A stretch of 64,000 bases of DNA, taken from the NCBI GenBank assembly GCA_039794245.1, contig JBDIVS010000013.1, positions 17,440 to 81,439 on the forward strand, read 5' to 3'. Source of the DNA: DAITQM01 sp039794245. Lineage in GTDB: Bacteria; Pseudomonadota; Gammaproteobacteria; Xanthomonadales; Wenzhouxiangellaceae. The translations under genes were made by a program, and so were the position numbers. The notes beneath the pieces were generated by a model, which saw nothing but the letters and a program-made list of their open reading frames with translations, was not told the origin of the DNA and made no database searches. Each line of letters opens with the position of its first letter. Position 1 is the first letter of the stretch. Below are positions 26,232 through 35,278 of this stretch, piece after piece.

Positions 26232-27518
26232 ATGTCTGAGCCGCCGACAGTGCAGCACGCGTCGCTCGCCAGTATAGCGAAAGCGCTGGCCGGCCGGCGC
26301 CGCGTGCGCTACTGGCGCGGCCTTTTGGTCCAGTGCTGGACGCAGTTCGAGCGCGACGACAATTTCCGGGTGGCCGGCGTTTTGAGCTACACCACGCTTC
26401 TGGCGCTGGTGCCGTTGCTCGCCGTCGTGCTCGGCGTGGTCAGCGCTTTTCCGGCCTTTGCCGAATGGTCGGAGCGCGTCCAGGATTTTTTGTTCAGCCA
26501 GTTTGTGCCGGCTGCCGGGGCGACTGTCCAGCAGTATGTCCGGCAATTCGTCGGTAACGCCCGGGTGCTGACCGGTCCCGGCGCGCTGTTTCTGGTGCTG
26601 ACCGCGCTGCTGTTGATGTCGTCGATCGAGGCGGCGTTGAACCGCATCTGGCAGGTCACCGCGCCGCGCCGCTGGCGCAGTCGCATTCTGGTGTATTGGG
26701 CCATGCTGACCCTAGGTCCGCTGCTGCTTGGCGGTTCGCTGGCCCTGACCTCGGCGCTCGGCCCGGCAGAGGACGGCTGGTGGTCCGGGCCGCTCGCCTG
26801 GCTCACCGGCTGGCTGCCGTTTCTCGTCGCCTTCATCGGCTTTGGGATCTTGTTCGTCGTCGTTCCGAACCGGGCGGTGCCGTGGCGCGCCGGCTTCGCT
26901 GGGGCGCTGGTCGCGGCCTTGCTGTTCGAGGGCGCCAAGCTGGCGTTCGTCTGGTACGTGACGACGTTTCCGACTTACGAGAAACTCTACGGCGCGCTGG
27001 CCGTGGTGCCGATTTTTCTGGTCTGGATCTACCTCACCTGGACCGTGATCCTGATCGGCGCCGGTATCAGCGCGGCGCTCGCCTCGTATCGGCTGGCCGA
27101 CGGTCAGAAAATCATCTGCCCGGGGCGTTACGATGCGGCCGTCGCCTGGCGTGTGGTGCACGAAGTGCGGCGCGCGGCCGAAGCCCAAACGCCGCTGCGT
27201 TTCGCGGAGTTGGCGGCCCGGCTGCCGGCCGACGAGGCGGCGGTGAGCCGGGTTGTCGGCCGCCTGCGCGAGCTGCGCTGGGTGGCGCTCAGCGAGGAAG
27301 GCTGGCTGCTGCCGGTCGGTGATTGCACGGCCCTGACCCTTGGCGATTTGTGCCGCGAATTCCCGGCGCCGCTGGTGTTGCCCGGTGATCCGGCCGTCGC
27401 CGCCATCGCGCCCGATCTGGCCGCGGCGCTCGCTGAAGTACGGCTGGCGGCGCAGGCGAACCTCGACCGCCCCTTGCAGTCATATGTTCAATCTCCACAC
27501 ACCCGGGATGCCCGATGA
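26232..27518 (+). CDS. YihY/BrkB-family inner membrane protein
   Basis: 428 residues. Six membrane helices of the YihY/virulence-factor BrkB family occupy about residues 35-290, with FRVAGVLSYTTLLALVPL and TFPTYEKLYGALAVVPIFLV as signatures. A cytoplasmic winged-helix-like domain of about 130 residues follows. The family was once called ribonuclease BN, but that activity belongs to another protein. Function unknown. Stop overlaps the next start by ATGA. Confidence 0.9.
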   Translation: MSEPPTVQHASLASIAKALAGRRRVRYWRGLLVQCWTQFERDDNFRVAGVLSYTTLLALVPLLAVVLGVVSAFPAFAEWSERVQDFLFSQFVPAAGATVQQYVRQFVGNARVLTGPGALFLVLTALLLMSSIEAALNRIWQVTAPRRWRSRILVYWAMLTLGPLLLGGSLALTSALGPAEDGWWSGPLAWLTGWLPFLVAFIGFGILFVVVPNRAVPWRAGFAGALVAALLFEGAKLAFVWYVTTFPTYEKLYGALAVVPIFLVWIYLTWTVILIGAGISAALASYRLADGQKIICPGRYDAAVAWRVVHEVRRAAEAQTPLRFAELAARLPADEAAVSRVVGRLRELRWVALSEEGWLLPVGDCTALTLGDLCREFPAPLVLPGDPAVAAIAPDLAAALAEVRLAAQANLDRPLQSYVQSPHTRDAR

Positions 27519-28021
27519 AGTCTCTTCTGACCCTCGCTCTCGCCGCCGCTTGTTGTGCGGTTTTACCGCTCCACGCCGGCGATGGCGATCGGACGCCGAT
27601 CGATTTCACCTTGCCCAAGCTCGGCGGTGGCGAACTTGCCCTTTCCGAACTGCGCGGCCAATGGGTCGTCGCCAATTACTGGGCCACCTGGTGTGCGCCG
27701 TGCCGCAAGGAGATTCCCGATCTTTCGGCCCTGCACGACCGGCGCGCCGATGTCACCGTGCTCGGTCTGGCCTACGAGGAAGTCGATCCGGAGGTCTTTG
27801 CCGAGTTTCTGCTCGAGTTCCCGGCCTCCTATCCGATTCTGGTTGCCGATGTCTTCGAGCCGCCGGCGGCGCTCGGCCCGCCGCGTGTCCTGCCGACGAC
27901 GTTTCTGATCGATCCCAAAGGCGTGCTGGTCAAAACTTTTTATGGCCCGGTGACCAGCGGCGATATCGTCGCGGCCATCGATTCGCCGCCGGCTGCCGCC
28001 GCCACACCCGCCGCCAGATAA
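27515..28021 (+). CDS. TlpA-like periplasmic thioredoxin-fold protein
   Basis: 168 residues. A signal peptide (about 1-21) is followed by a TlpA/ResA-type redoxin domain with WATWCAPCRKEIPDL, redox cysteines 60 and 63, and cis-proline segment VLPTTFLIDPKG. It probably reduces disulfides of exported proteins or apocytochromes. The Ala/Pro-rich end overlaps the convergent rnhB gene by 82 bp. Confidence 0.9.
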   Translation: MKSLLTLALAAACCAVLPLHAGDGDRTPIDFTLPKLGGGELALSELRGQWVVANYWATWCAPCRKEIPDLSALHDRRADVTVLGLAYEEVDPEVFAEFLLEFPASYPILVADVFEPPAALGPPRVLPTTFLIDPKGVLVKTFYGPVTSGDIVAAIDSPPAAAATPAAR

Positions 28022-28605
28022 CGCCGTACCGGCGCGTACGAGCGCCGGTGGATCGCGCACGGGCCGTGCCGGGCGAGTGCCGCAAGGTGCCCGGCCGTCG
28101 GGTAGCCTTTGTGGCGGGCGAAGCCGTATTCGGGATAACGCCGGTCGTACTCGGCCATCAGCCGGTCGCGGCTCACCTTGGCGATCACGGCCGCGGCGCT
28201 GATTACCGGAACCCGCGCGTCGCCGCCGATCAGCGCCTGGCAGGGAATGGCCAGTGGCGGCCGGTGCGGCCCGTCCACGACGGCAAAGCGCGGCCGGATC
28301 GCCAGCGCTTCGATGGCACGGCGCATCGCTTCAAGACTGGCGGCGAGGATGTTCAAGCGATCGATTTCGTCGGCCTCGACGCTGGCCACAGCGAATGCCG
28401 CGGCGGTCGTGATAATCCGCCGGTACCACACCTCGCGTTGCGTGGCGCTCAGTTTCTTGGAATCGCGGATACCGCCGTAGTCATCGTCACCGGCGATTAC
28501 CGCCGCGGCCACAACCGGCCCGGCGAGCGGCCCGCGGCCGGCTTCATCGACGCCGGCGCACGGCGCGGGCCAATCGGGCAGGATGCCGAACAGCGCGCTT
28601 GTCAT
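27940..28605 (-). CDS. rnhB: Ribonuclease HII
   Basis: 221 residues. It removes ribonucleotides and RNA primers from DNA. The active-site motif GVDEAGRGPLAGP (Asp20, Glu21), RDSKKLSATQR, VVDGPHR and the late acidic pair in SRDRLMAEYD fit the family. The conserved domain ends near HRRSYAPVRRYL; the last 25 or so residues are an Ala-rich tail read from inside the convergent tlpA-like gene. Start overlaps the lpxB stop (ATGA), as in the usual lpxB-rnhB order. Confidence 0.94.
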   Translation of the reverse strand: MTSALFGILPDWPAPCAGVDEAGRGPLAGPVVAAAVIAGDDDYGGIRDSKKLSATQREVWYRRIITTAAAFAVASVEADEIDRLNILAASLEAMRRAIEALAIRPRFAVVDGPHRPPLAIPCQALIGGDARVPVISAAAVIAKVSRDRLMAEYDRRYPEYGFARHKGYPTAGHLAALARHGPCAIHRRSYAPVRRYLAAGVAAAAGGESMAATISPLVTGP

Positions 28606-29750
28606 CCGCTTTCGATCACCTCGCCGATCGCCGCGGCGGCGCAGTCGGCGGCAGTGCAGCGCAGCTTCAGGTGCAGTTCACGGAACCGCGCCTCGATCGC
28701 CGCCCGGCGTGGCGCGTCGTCGAGCAGGCGGCTGACCGAGGCGGCGAGGGCCGCGGCCGTGGCGCCGTGTTGCAGATATTCTTCGACGACGGTCTCGCCG
28801 GCCAGCAGATTGGGCAGCGAGAACCAGCGGGCCTGGTACAAGCGGAAGAGCCGCAGCAGATGATAGGTCGCCGGATGCAGCCGGTAGGCGACCGTCAGCG
28901 GGCAATGATGGAACAGGGCTTCCAAGGTCGCCGTCCCGGAGGCGACGAGCGCTGCGTCGGCGGCGGCCAGCGCCCGGCCGGCTTCGCCGGTGGCGATCGC
29001 CAGCGGCAGATCGGGTTGCCAGATCTCGCGCAACGCCGCAAGGTGGGCGGCACCGGCCTCGTCCGGCTGTACGGCGAGCAGGCACAGGCCGGGGCGATTG
29101 GCGGCCACGATGGCCGCCGCGTCCAGGAAGGCCCGGCCCAGGCGCCGCCGCTCGGCGCTGCGGCTGCCCGGCAACAGGGCAAGTACGGGGGATTCGGGCG
29201 CGATACCGAGCGCCCTTTTCGCGGCGGTGCGGTCGGCAACGAGCGGGATGCGATCGGCCAGCGGGTGGCCGATATAACGCGCTTGTATCCCGCTACCTTC
29301 ATAACAGGCCGGTTCGAATGGGAACAGGCAGAGCAGCAGGTCGGCGGCCTTGGCCACGGTGCGCACCCGGCCCGGCCGCCAGGCCCAGACGCTCGGGCTG
29401 ACCAGGTGGACGACCCGGATCCCGGCGCGGCGCAGCCTGGCGCCGAGCGGCAGCGTGAAATCCGGGTTGTCGATCGTCACGACGACCGCCGGCCGGCGGG
29501 CGATGATCCTGTCGTAAAGCCGGCGGCGCAGCCCTAGCAACCGCGGCACGTGGCGCAGCACCTCGGCCAGTCCCATGACCGACAGCGCCTCGATATCCCA
29601 CCAGGCATCGAACCCGGCGGCACGCATGGCCGGGCCGCCGATACCGCACACAGCGAGATCGTCCCTTTGCCGGCGTAGGGCGGCGATCAACTCGCCACCC
29701 AGGCGGTCGCCGGAGTGCTCGCCGGCGACCATCACCACCAGGTCGTTCAT
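28602..29750 (-). CDS. lpxB: Lipid-A-disaccharide synthase
   Basis: 382 residues, GT19 family. It joins UDP-2,3-diacylglucosamine and 2,3-diacylglucosamine-1-phosphate to form lipid A disaccharide at the inner membrane. Signatures are AGEHSGDRLGGELIAALRR at the N-terminus, LVSPSVWAWRPGRV, LCLFPFEPACYE and TATLEALFHHCPLTVAYRL. Four bases separate it from lpxA. Confidence 0.95.
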   Translation of the reverse strand: MNDLVVMVAGEHSGDRLGGELIAALRRQRDDLAVCGIGGPAMRAAGFDAWWDIEALSVMGLAEVLRHVPRLLGLRRRLYDRIIARRPAVVVTIDNPDFTLPLGARLRRAGIRVVHLVSPSVWAWRPGRVRTVAKAADLLLCLFPFEPACYEGSGIQARYIGHPLADRIPLVADRTAAKRALGIAPESPVLALLPGSRSAERRRLGRAFLDAAAIVAANRPGLCLLAVQPDEAGAAHLAALREIWQPDLPLAIATGEAGRALAAADAALVASGTATLEALFHHCPLTVAYRLHPATYHLLRLFRLYQARWFSLPNLLAGETVVEEYLQHGATAAALAASVSRLLDDAPRRAAIEARFRELHLKLRCTAADCAAAAIGEVIESG

Positions 29751-29753
29751 GGT

Positions 29754-30527
29754 TCAGCGCAGGATGGCGCGTTCAGGAGCGGCGAAAAATGCGACCAGGG
29801 GTTCGATTTCAGCGCCCTCGGCAGCCAATTGATCGAGCGCGGCGCGCAATTTGTCGAGTGGCAGCTTGTCGCGGTAGATCAGCCGGTAGGCGCGCCGCAG
29901 GCGGGCGATCTGCTGCGCCGAGTAGCCGCGGCGTTTGAGCCCCTCGACGTTGACGCCGCGTGGTCTGGCCTTGTCGCTCGAGACGACGACATAAGGCGGG
30001 ACGCTCCGGTTGATATGGCTGCCGAACGACAGCAGGCTGTGGGTACCGACGGCGCAAAACTGGTGGACCAGCGAATAGCCGCTGATGATCGCGTAATCGC
30101 CGACCGTGACATGGCCGGCGATCGCCGCGTTGTTGGCGAAGACGGTATGATCGCCGACTTGGCAGTCGTGGGCGATATGGACGCAGGCCATCAGCCAGTT
30201 GTCGTCGCCGATCCGGGTCGTGCCGCCGCCCTGCACCGTGCCGCGGTTCAGCGTGCACATCTCGCGGATCGTATTGCCATCGCCGATGATCAGTTCGGTG
30301 TCCTCCCCGCAGTATTTTTTGTCCTGCGGTTCGTCACCCAGCGAGGCGAACTGGAACACCCGGTTGTTGCGCCCCAGGGTCGTCCGGCCGGTGATCACGA
30401 CATGGCCGGCGATCCGGCAGCCGGCGCCGATCGTCACCTCAGGGCCGATCAGGGTGTAAGGGCCGACCTCGACATCGCTCGCCAGGCGGGCGCCGGCGGC
30501 GACGAGCGCCGTTGGATGAATCGCCAT
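29754..30527 (-). CDS. lpxA: UDP-N-acetylglucosamine acyltransferase
   Basis: 257 residues, the normal length. It is the first enzyme of lipid A synthesis, moving a 3-hydroxyacyl chain from ACP to UDP-GlcNAc. The left-handed beta-helix hexapeptide repeats cover most of the protein; MACVHIAHDCQVGDH holds the catalytic histidine region and LKRRGYSAQQIARLRRAYR the C-terminal helical domain. One base overlaps fabZ (TGATG). Confidence 0.96.
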   Translation of the reverse strand: MAIHPTALVAAGARLASDVEVGPYTLIGPEVTIGAGCRIAGHVVITGRTTLGRNNRVFQFASLGDEPQDKKYCGEDTELIIGDGNTIREMCTLNRGTVQGGGTTRIGDDNWLMACVHIAHDCQVGDHTVFANNAAIAGHVTVGDYAIISGYSLVHQFCAVGTHSLLSFGSHINRSVPPYVVVSSDKARPRGVNVEGLKRRGYSAQQIARLRRAYRLIYRDKLPLDKLRAALDQLAAEGAEIEPLVAFFAAPERAILR

Positions 30528-30994
30528 CAGTCGCGCTTTTCAGCGCACAGGAACTCGGCGCTTGCCACCACCTTGCCGCCGATCGAGGTCGTGCCGTCGT
30601 AAACGCCCATGTTGCGCAGCGTCCGGCGCTGGTGGATTTCCATGATCAACTGGTCACCGGGACGGATCATGCCGGTGAACCGCGCCTTGTCGATCTTGAC
30701 CAGGTAGAACATCGGGCAGTATTCGTTGCGCCGCCGGTGCCAGAGTTGGACCATCACGCCGGCCGCCTGGGCCATCGCTTCGAGGACCAGCACGCCGGGC
30801 ATGATCGGTTGGTTGGGAAAGTGGCCGGCGAAGAAGGGCTCGTTGTAGGTGACGTTTTTCAGCGCTTTCAGCCACAGTTCGCCGTCGAGCGAATAATCGA
30901 GTACCCGATCGACCAGCAGGAAGGGCTGGCGATGGGGCAGACAGCTCATGATGCCCTCGATATCGAGGGTTCGGTTGTTGTCGTCAGCGGTCAC
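30527..30994 (-). CDS. fabZ: 3-hydroxyacyl-ACP dehydratase FabZ
   Basis: 155 residues. It dehydrates 3-hydroxyacyl-ACP in fatty acid elongation and so competes with LpxA and LpxD for the same substrate. LPHRQPFLLVDRVLDY and the catalytic HFPNQPIMPGVLVLEAMAQ (His and Glu) are intact. It overlaps lpxD by four bases. Confidence 0.96.
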   Translation of the reverse strand: MTADDNNRTLDIEGIMSCLPHRQPFLLVDRVLDYSLDGELWLKALKNVTYNEPFFAGHFPNQPIMPGVLVLEAMAQAAGVMVQLWHRRRNEYCPMFYLVKIDKARFTGMIRPGDQLIMEIHQRRTLRNMGVYDGTTSIGGKVVASAEFLCAEKRD

Positions 30995-32034
30995 TTCTGT
31001 TCTCCGCGGCGCGGTTCGGGGCCGGTGGTACGAATCATATTATCGAGTTTTTTGAACAGCGCATCCAGCCGGGCCAGGCGTGCGTGGTTGCGCCACCAGC
31101 GGCGGGCCGGCTGCGCGGCGACCACAGCGCCGTATTCGCCCGGTTCGGCGATCGAATGGCAGACGCTGCTCATGCCGTGGATGGTCACCCGGTCGCAGAT
31201 CCGGATATGGCCGAGGATCGATGCTGCGCCGCCGATCAGGCAATGGCAGCCGATCACTGCGCTGCCGGCGATGCCGACGCAGGCGGCAATCGCCGTATGG
31301 GCGCCGATCCGGACGTTGTGGGCGACCTGCACCAGGTTGTCGATCCTGACGTCGTTCTCCAGCACCGTATCGCCGAGCGTCCCGCGGTCGATCGTCGTGT
31401 TGGCGCCGATTTCGCAGTCGTCGCCGATATCGACAGTACCGATCTGCGGGATCTTGCGCCAGCCGCCGGCGGTCGGCGCCAGGCCGAAGCCGTCGCTGCC
31501 GATCACCGCTCCGGGATGGACGATGACACGCGCCCCGAGCCGGACCCCGTGGGCGAGTACGGCGCGGGCGTGGATCATGCAACCGGCGCCGAGGGTGCTG
31601 TTGGCGCCGATCACCGCGCCGGGGCCGATCGTGCACCCGTCGCCGACCACGGCGCCTGCCGCGATCACCGCCAGCGGGCCGATGGCGACGTCCGCGCCGA
31701 GCACCGCGGATGGGTCGATGACCGCGGTCGGCGCCAAGCCGGACAGCCTGGGCGCGGGGTCGAACAACGAGGCGAGGCGGGCGAAATCGGCAAGAGGCTC
31801 GGTACTGTAAAGATAATGGCCCGGACGATCGCCCTCGGTGCCGGGCTTGAGCAACACGGCGCCGGCGCGCGACGCGGCCAGCGCCGCGCGGTAGCGCGGC
31901 GACGCAAAATAGGCGATGTGGGTTGGCCCGGCGTTGTCGAGTGGGGCGGCGCCGGTCAGTTCAAGGCCGCCGTCGCCGGCGTATTCCAGCCCGAGGCGGG
32001 CCGCGATCTCAGCCAGACGGTAAGGTGAGCTCAC
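30991..32034 (-). CDS. lpxD: UDP-3-O-acylglucosamine N-acyltransferase
   Basis: 347 residues. Third step of lipid A synthesis. An N-terminal uridine-binding domain (about 1-100, with ASPRYRAAL) precedes hexapeptide repeats forming a beta helix; the catalytic His lies in VQVAHNVRIGAHT. A short C-terminal helix ends the protein. Start is 24 bp from the skp-like stop. Confidence 0.95.
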   Translation of the reverse strand: MSSPYRLAEIAARLGLEYAGDGGLELTGAAPLDNAGPTHIAYFASPRYRAALAASRAGAVLLKPGTEGDRPGHYLYSTEPLADFARLASLFDPAPRLSGLAPTAVIDPSAVLGADVAIGPLAVIAAGAVVGDGCTIGPGAVIGANSTLGAGCMIHARAVLAHGVRLGARVIVHPGAVIGSDGFGLAPTAGGWRKIPQIGTVDIGDDCEIGANTTIDRGTLGDTVLENDVRIDNLVQVAHNVRIGAHTAIAACVGIAGSAVIGCHCLIGGAASILGHIRICDRVTIHGMSSVCHSIAEPGEYGAVVAAQPARRWWRNHARLARLDALFKKLDNMIRTTGPEPRRGEQK

Positions 32035-32058
32035 GGCCGGCCACCGGCGGGGAGCCGC

Positions 32059-32610
32059 TCAGGAGCCGGGTGGGTTTTGCGCTTCCGCCTGGTCACGGGC
32101 GAATTCCACTTTGAGGTGTTCCAGAACCCGGTCGGTGATGTCAATGGCCGGGCTGGCGTACACCACCGGGCTGGCGACCACCAGTTGGTAACCCTGTTGC
32201 TCGGCGATGGCCGCCACCGCGCGGTTGACATCGTCCTCGACTTTGCGGATTTCCTCGTTGCGCCGGAGTTGCAGTTCCTGGCGCAGTTCGCCGCGCCGCC
32301 GTTCGATCGAGCGCTCGAGGATGCGGATCTCCTGTTCGAGGCGCAGCGTCTGTTCTTCATCCAGCGTCAAATCGAAGCGCAGTTTCTCGCGCAACTCGGC
32401 CAGCCGGCCGTCGTCGGTCTCGAGTTCGTCGTTGCGGGCGCGGAACTCGGCGTCCAGCCGTTGGCGCCCGGCGATGACCTGCGGTGCCTGTTCCAGAAGC
32501 CGCTTCATTTCGACATAGCCGACCCGGGTCGCGGCCGGAGCCGGCTGCCCGGGCGCGGCGGCGGGCAGGGCGAGCAGTGATAAAAATCCAATGACGTAAC
32601 AGACTCTCAA
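32059..32610 (-). CDS. skp: OmpH/Skp-family periplasmic chaperone
   Basis: 183 residues. Signal peptide about 1-24, then TRVGYVEMKRLLEQAPQV, the family N-terminus, and two long charged helices (about 45-135) that form the tentacles of the Skp trimer. It carries unfolded outer membrane proteins to BamA, encoded immediately upstream (6 bp). It is Asp/Glu/Arg-rich as expected. Confidence 0.92.
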   Translation of the reverse strand: MRVCYVIGFLSLLALPAAAPGQPAPAATRVGYVEMKRLLEQAPQVIAGRQRLDAEFRARNDELETDDGRLAELREKLRFDLTLDEEQTLRLEQEIRILERSIERRRGELRQELQLRRNEEIRKVEDDVNRAVAAIAEQQGYQLVVASPVVYASPAIDITDRVLEHLKVEFARDQAEAQNPPGS

Positions 32611-32616
32611 GGTCTT

Positions 32617-35136
32617 CTAGAAAACCGTGCCGAATGTAAACTGCAAGCCTTCGGTCACGTCGCCGGGTTTCTTGCGGACCGCCTTGCCGATGCTGATCGT
32701 GATCGGCCCCACCGGGGCGTCCCAGGTCAGTGACAGGCCGGCCGAGGCGCGCAGGTCATCGACGCTGAAATCGCTGATGCCGCGGAAAACGTTGCCCCAG
32801 TCGAAAAAGACGCCGAGCCGGGAGCCGGCACGGCCGCCGAAGGTCATCGGGATGAAAAACTCGAAGCCGCCGGTGGTTTTGAAATCGCCGCCGACGGCGC
32901 GGCAGAACTGGTCCTTGGGGCCGAGCGTGAAATCGTCGAAGGCGCGCACGTCCTGGACGCCGCCGACGAAGAAATGTTCCCAGAACGGCAGGCCGCTGTC
33001 GATGGTCACGACGTCATCGACCGAGCAGTCGCCGGAGACCACCAGCGGCTCCAGGCCCGGGTCGCCCCTTCTCTGATCGAAATTATCGTAACTGTCGCCG
33101 TAGCCGACGCTGGCCTTGACGGTGAAGACCAGCGGCTTGGCCACCGTCCAGTACATCTGCCCGTCGTAGATTGCCTTGAAATACTTGCGCGAGCTGCCCG
33201 GGACGTTGGCCTCCAAGCCCAGTTGGTGCAGTGCGCCTCTGGTCGGTACGAAAAAATGGTCACGCGAATCGAGCGACCAGTTGGCGTTTAATTCGACGCC
33301 GGTCACCTGCCGCTCGTCGCTGTCCAGTATTCCGTCCTGGTTCAGATCCAGCGAGGCGCCGAGCGGGATCGTCGGAATCAGCACGAACTCGTTGCAGATA
33401 CCGTTCATGTTGATATCGTCGCACACACCGTTCTCGTCCTCGAGTTCGCGCACGAAGTTGCCGACATTGATGTCGGTCTCGCGAACTGCGGCGCCGACGG
33501 TGAGAAAACCGAACTCGCTGAGCGGCACGCCGAAGTTGATTCCGGCGCCGATCTCGCTGGTGGTGAAGGCCGAGAGGTTGGCGTCGCGGCTCTGGAATTC
33601 GGAAAAGCGCAGGAAAAAGCCGCGGCTGATGCCGTCCTCGGTCCAGTACGGGTCGTTGAACGACAGGTTGAACTGGGTCAGGATGCCGCTACGGCTCAGG
33701 GTCAGGCCGATCCGCTTGCCGCTGCCGAGAAAGTTATCCTGGTTGATCGAGATCGAGGCGATCAAGCCCTGCACCTGCGAGAAGCCGAGGCCGAAACTGA
33801 TGCTGCCCGAGGCCCGCTCTTCGAGCGAGACGATGATATCGACCTGGTCGTCGGTACCCGGCACCTGCGGCGTTTCGATGTTGACGTTCTCGAAATAGCC
33901 GAGGCGCGACAGGCGCTGCTCGGAACGATCGATCGCCGCCTGCGAGAACCAGGCACCCTCGAGCTGGCGCATCTCGCGGCGCACCACCTCGTCCTTGGTC
34001 TTGGTATTGCCCTTGATGTCGATGCGCCGGACATAGACCCGTTTGCCCGGCTCCACCTGGTAGAGCAGGTCCACCGTGCGGTCTTCGCGGTTGACGCGCG
34101 GCTGCGGGGTGATGTTGGCGAAGGCGTAGCCGATGTTGGCGAGCACAGCGGTGATGTTGTCGATGCTCTGTTCCATCTGCTTGCGCGAGAAAGTGTCGCC
34201 CGGCTGGGTCAGCGTCAGGCGCCGGATCGTCGATTCGTCGAGGATCAGATCGCCGGCGAAATTGACGGTGTTGATCGTGTAAACGTCGCCTTCGCGGATG
34301 TTGGCGGTGATGTAGATCGTGCTCTTGTCGGGGCTGATCGCGACCTGTGTCGATTCGATCGCAAAATCGACGTAGCCGCGGTCGAGGTAGAAAGAGTTCA
34401 GTCTTTCCAGATCGCCGCCCAACTTCTCCTGGGAGTACTGGTCCTTGTCCTGCCAGAAGAAAAGGCCGACGCCGGTGTCAAGTTCGAATTCCTTGCGCAG
34501 TACCTCGTCACTGAACACCGTGTTGCCGACGATGTTGATGTGGCGGATCTTGGCGGTCTTGCCCTCGTCGACATTGATGCCGATTCTGACCCGGTTGCGG
34601 TCCAGTTCGGTAACCTGGGTATCGACCGTGACCGAATATTTGCCGCGGTTGAAATACTGGCGGACCAGCTCCTGTTTGACGCGGTCGAGCTGCAGCGGGT
34701 CGTAGACCTCGCCTTCGGCCAGGCCGATGCCGGACAGCGCCTGTTGCAGGTCTTCTGTCTTGATTGCCTTGTTGCCGCTGAAGGCGATGGTTGAAATCGC
34801 CGGCCGTTCGGTGACCCGGATCACCAGGATGTCGCCGTCGCGGGCAAATTCGATGTCGGTGAAAAATCCGGTGCGGTACAGGGCGCGCAGCGCGCCGCGT
34901 AGCAGCACCGGGTCGGCGCGTTCGCCGACCTCGATCGGCAGATAGGTGAAAATCGTCCCCTCGGCGATGCGCTGCAGGCCCTCGATCCGGATATCGCGCA
35001 CGATGAACGACTCCGCCGACAAGGCCGGCGGCGGCGTCTGGGACTGCGCCGTCCCGCCGGCCAGCAGGGCCAGCGCCCCGGCCAGTAATGTCAACGCGGA
35101 CCAGACAGCGGTGTTCTTATCGGCTCGTTTTTGCAT
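32617..35136 (-). CDS. bamA: Outer membrane protein assembly factor BamA
   Basis: 839 residues. Signal peptide about 1-32, five POTRA domains (about 44-440), then the 16-strand Omp85 barrel ending in the aromatic signal FTFGTVF. The conserved barrel loop VRAFDDFTLGPKDQ corresponds to the VRGF/Y region. It is the core of the machine that folds outer membrane proteins. It follows rseP in the normal order, and a promoter-like sequence lies in the 142-bp gap. Confidence 0.96.
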   Translation of the reverse strand: MQKRADKNTAVWSALTLLAGALALLAGGTAQSQTPPPALSAESFIVRDIRIEGLQRIAEGTIFTYLPIEVGERADPVLLRGALRALYRTGFFTDIEFARDGDILVIRVTERPAISTIAFSGNKAIKTEDLQQALSGIGLAEGEVYDPLQLDRVKQELVRQYFNRGKYSVTVDTQVTELDRNRVRIGINVDEGKTAKIRHINIVGNTVFSDEVLRKEFELDTGVGLFFWQDKDQYSQEKLGGDLERLNSFYLDRGYVDFAIESTQVAISPDKSTIYITANIREGDVYTINTVNFAGDLILDESTIRRLTLTQPGDTFSRKQMEQSIDNITAVLANIGYAFANITPQPRVNREDRTVDLLYQVEPGKRVYVRRIDIKGNTKTKDEVVRREMRQLEGAWFSQAAIDRSEQRLSRLGYFENVNIETPQVPGTDDQVDIIVSLEERASGSISFGLGFSQVQGLIASISINQDNFLGSGKRIGLTLSRSGILTQFNLSFNDPYWTEDGISRGFFLRFSEFQSRDANLSAFTTSEIGAGINFGVPLSEFGFLTVGAAVRETDINVGNFVRELEDENGVCDDINMNGICNEFVLIPTIPLGASLDLNQDGILDSDERQVTGVELNANWSLDSRDHFFVPTRGALHQLGLEANVPGSSRKYFKAIYDGQMYWTVAKPLVFTVKASVGYGDSYDNFDQRRGDPGLEPLVVSGDCSVDDVVTIDSGLPFWEHFFVGGVQDVRAFDDFTLGPKDQFCRAVGGDFKTTGGFEFFIPMTFGGRAGSRLGVFFDWGNVFRGISDFSVDDLRASAGLSLTWDAPVGPITISIGKAVRKKPGDVTEGLQFTFGTVF

Positions 35137-35202
35137 GCCTCAGCAACCTGGTATTTTTTGTATGGTGGTCTTACAAAATCGTCCCCCGGAAGGACGGACA
35201 GC

Positions 35203-35231
35203 ATTGTAGCCGGGATAAGTCAGGGCAAGCG
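35203..35231 (-). promoter_or_regulatory. Putative sigma-70 promoter of bamA
   Basis: On the minus strand, GGCTACAAT gives a near-consensus -10 (35203-35208), with CGCTTG 17 bases further upstream as a weak -35. It lies 67 bases before the bamA start. I found no RpoE-type GGAACTT/TCTGA pair here, although many gammaproteobacteria have one in this cluster. Confidence 0.4.
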
Positions 35232-35278
35232 GGATTGACCGCCGGCCCGCCCCCGCCTGGACGATCGACCACGCCGGC

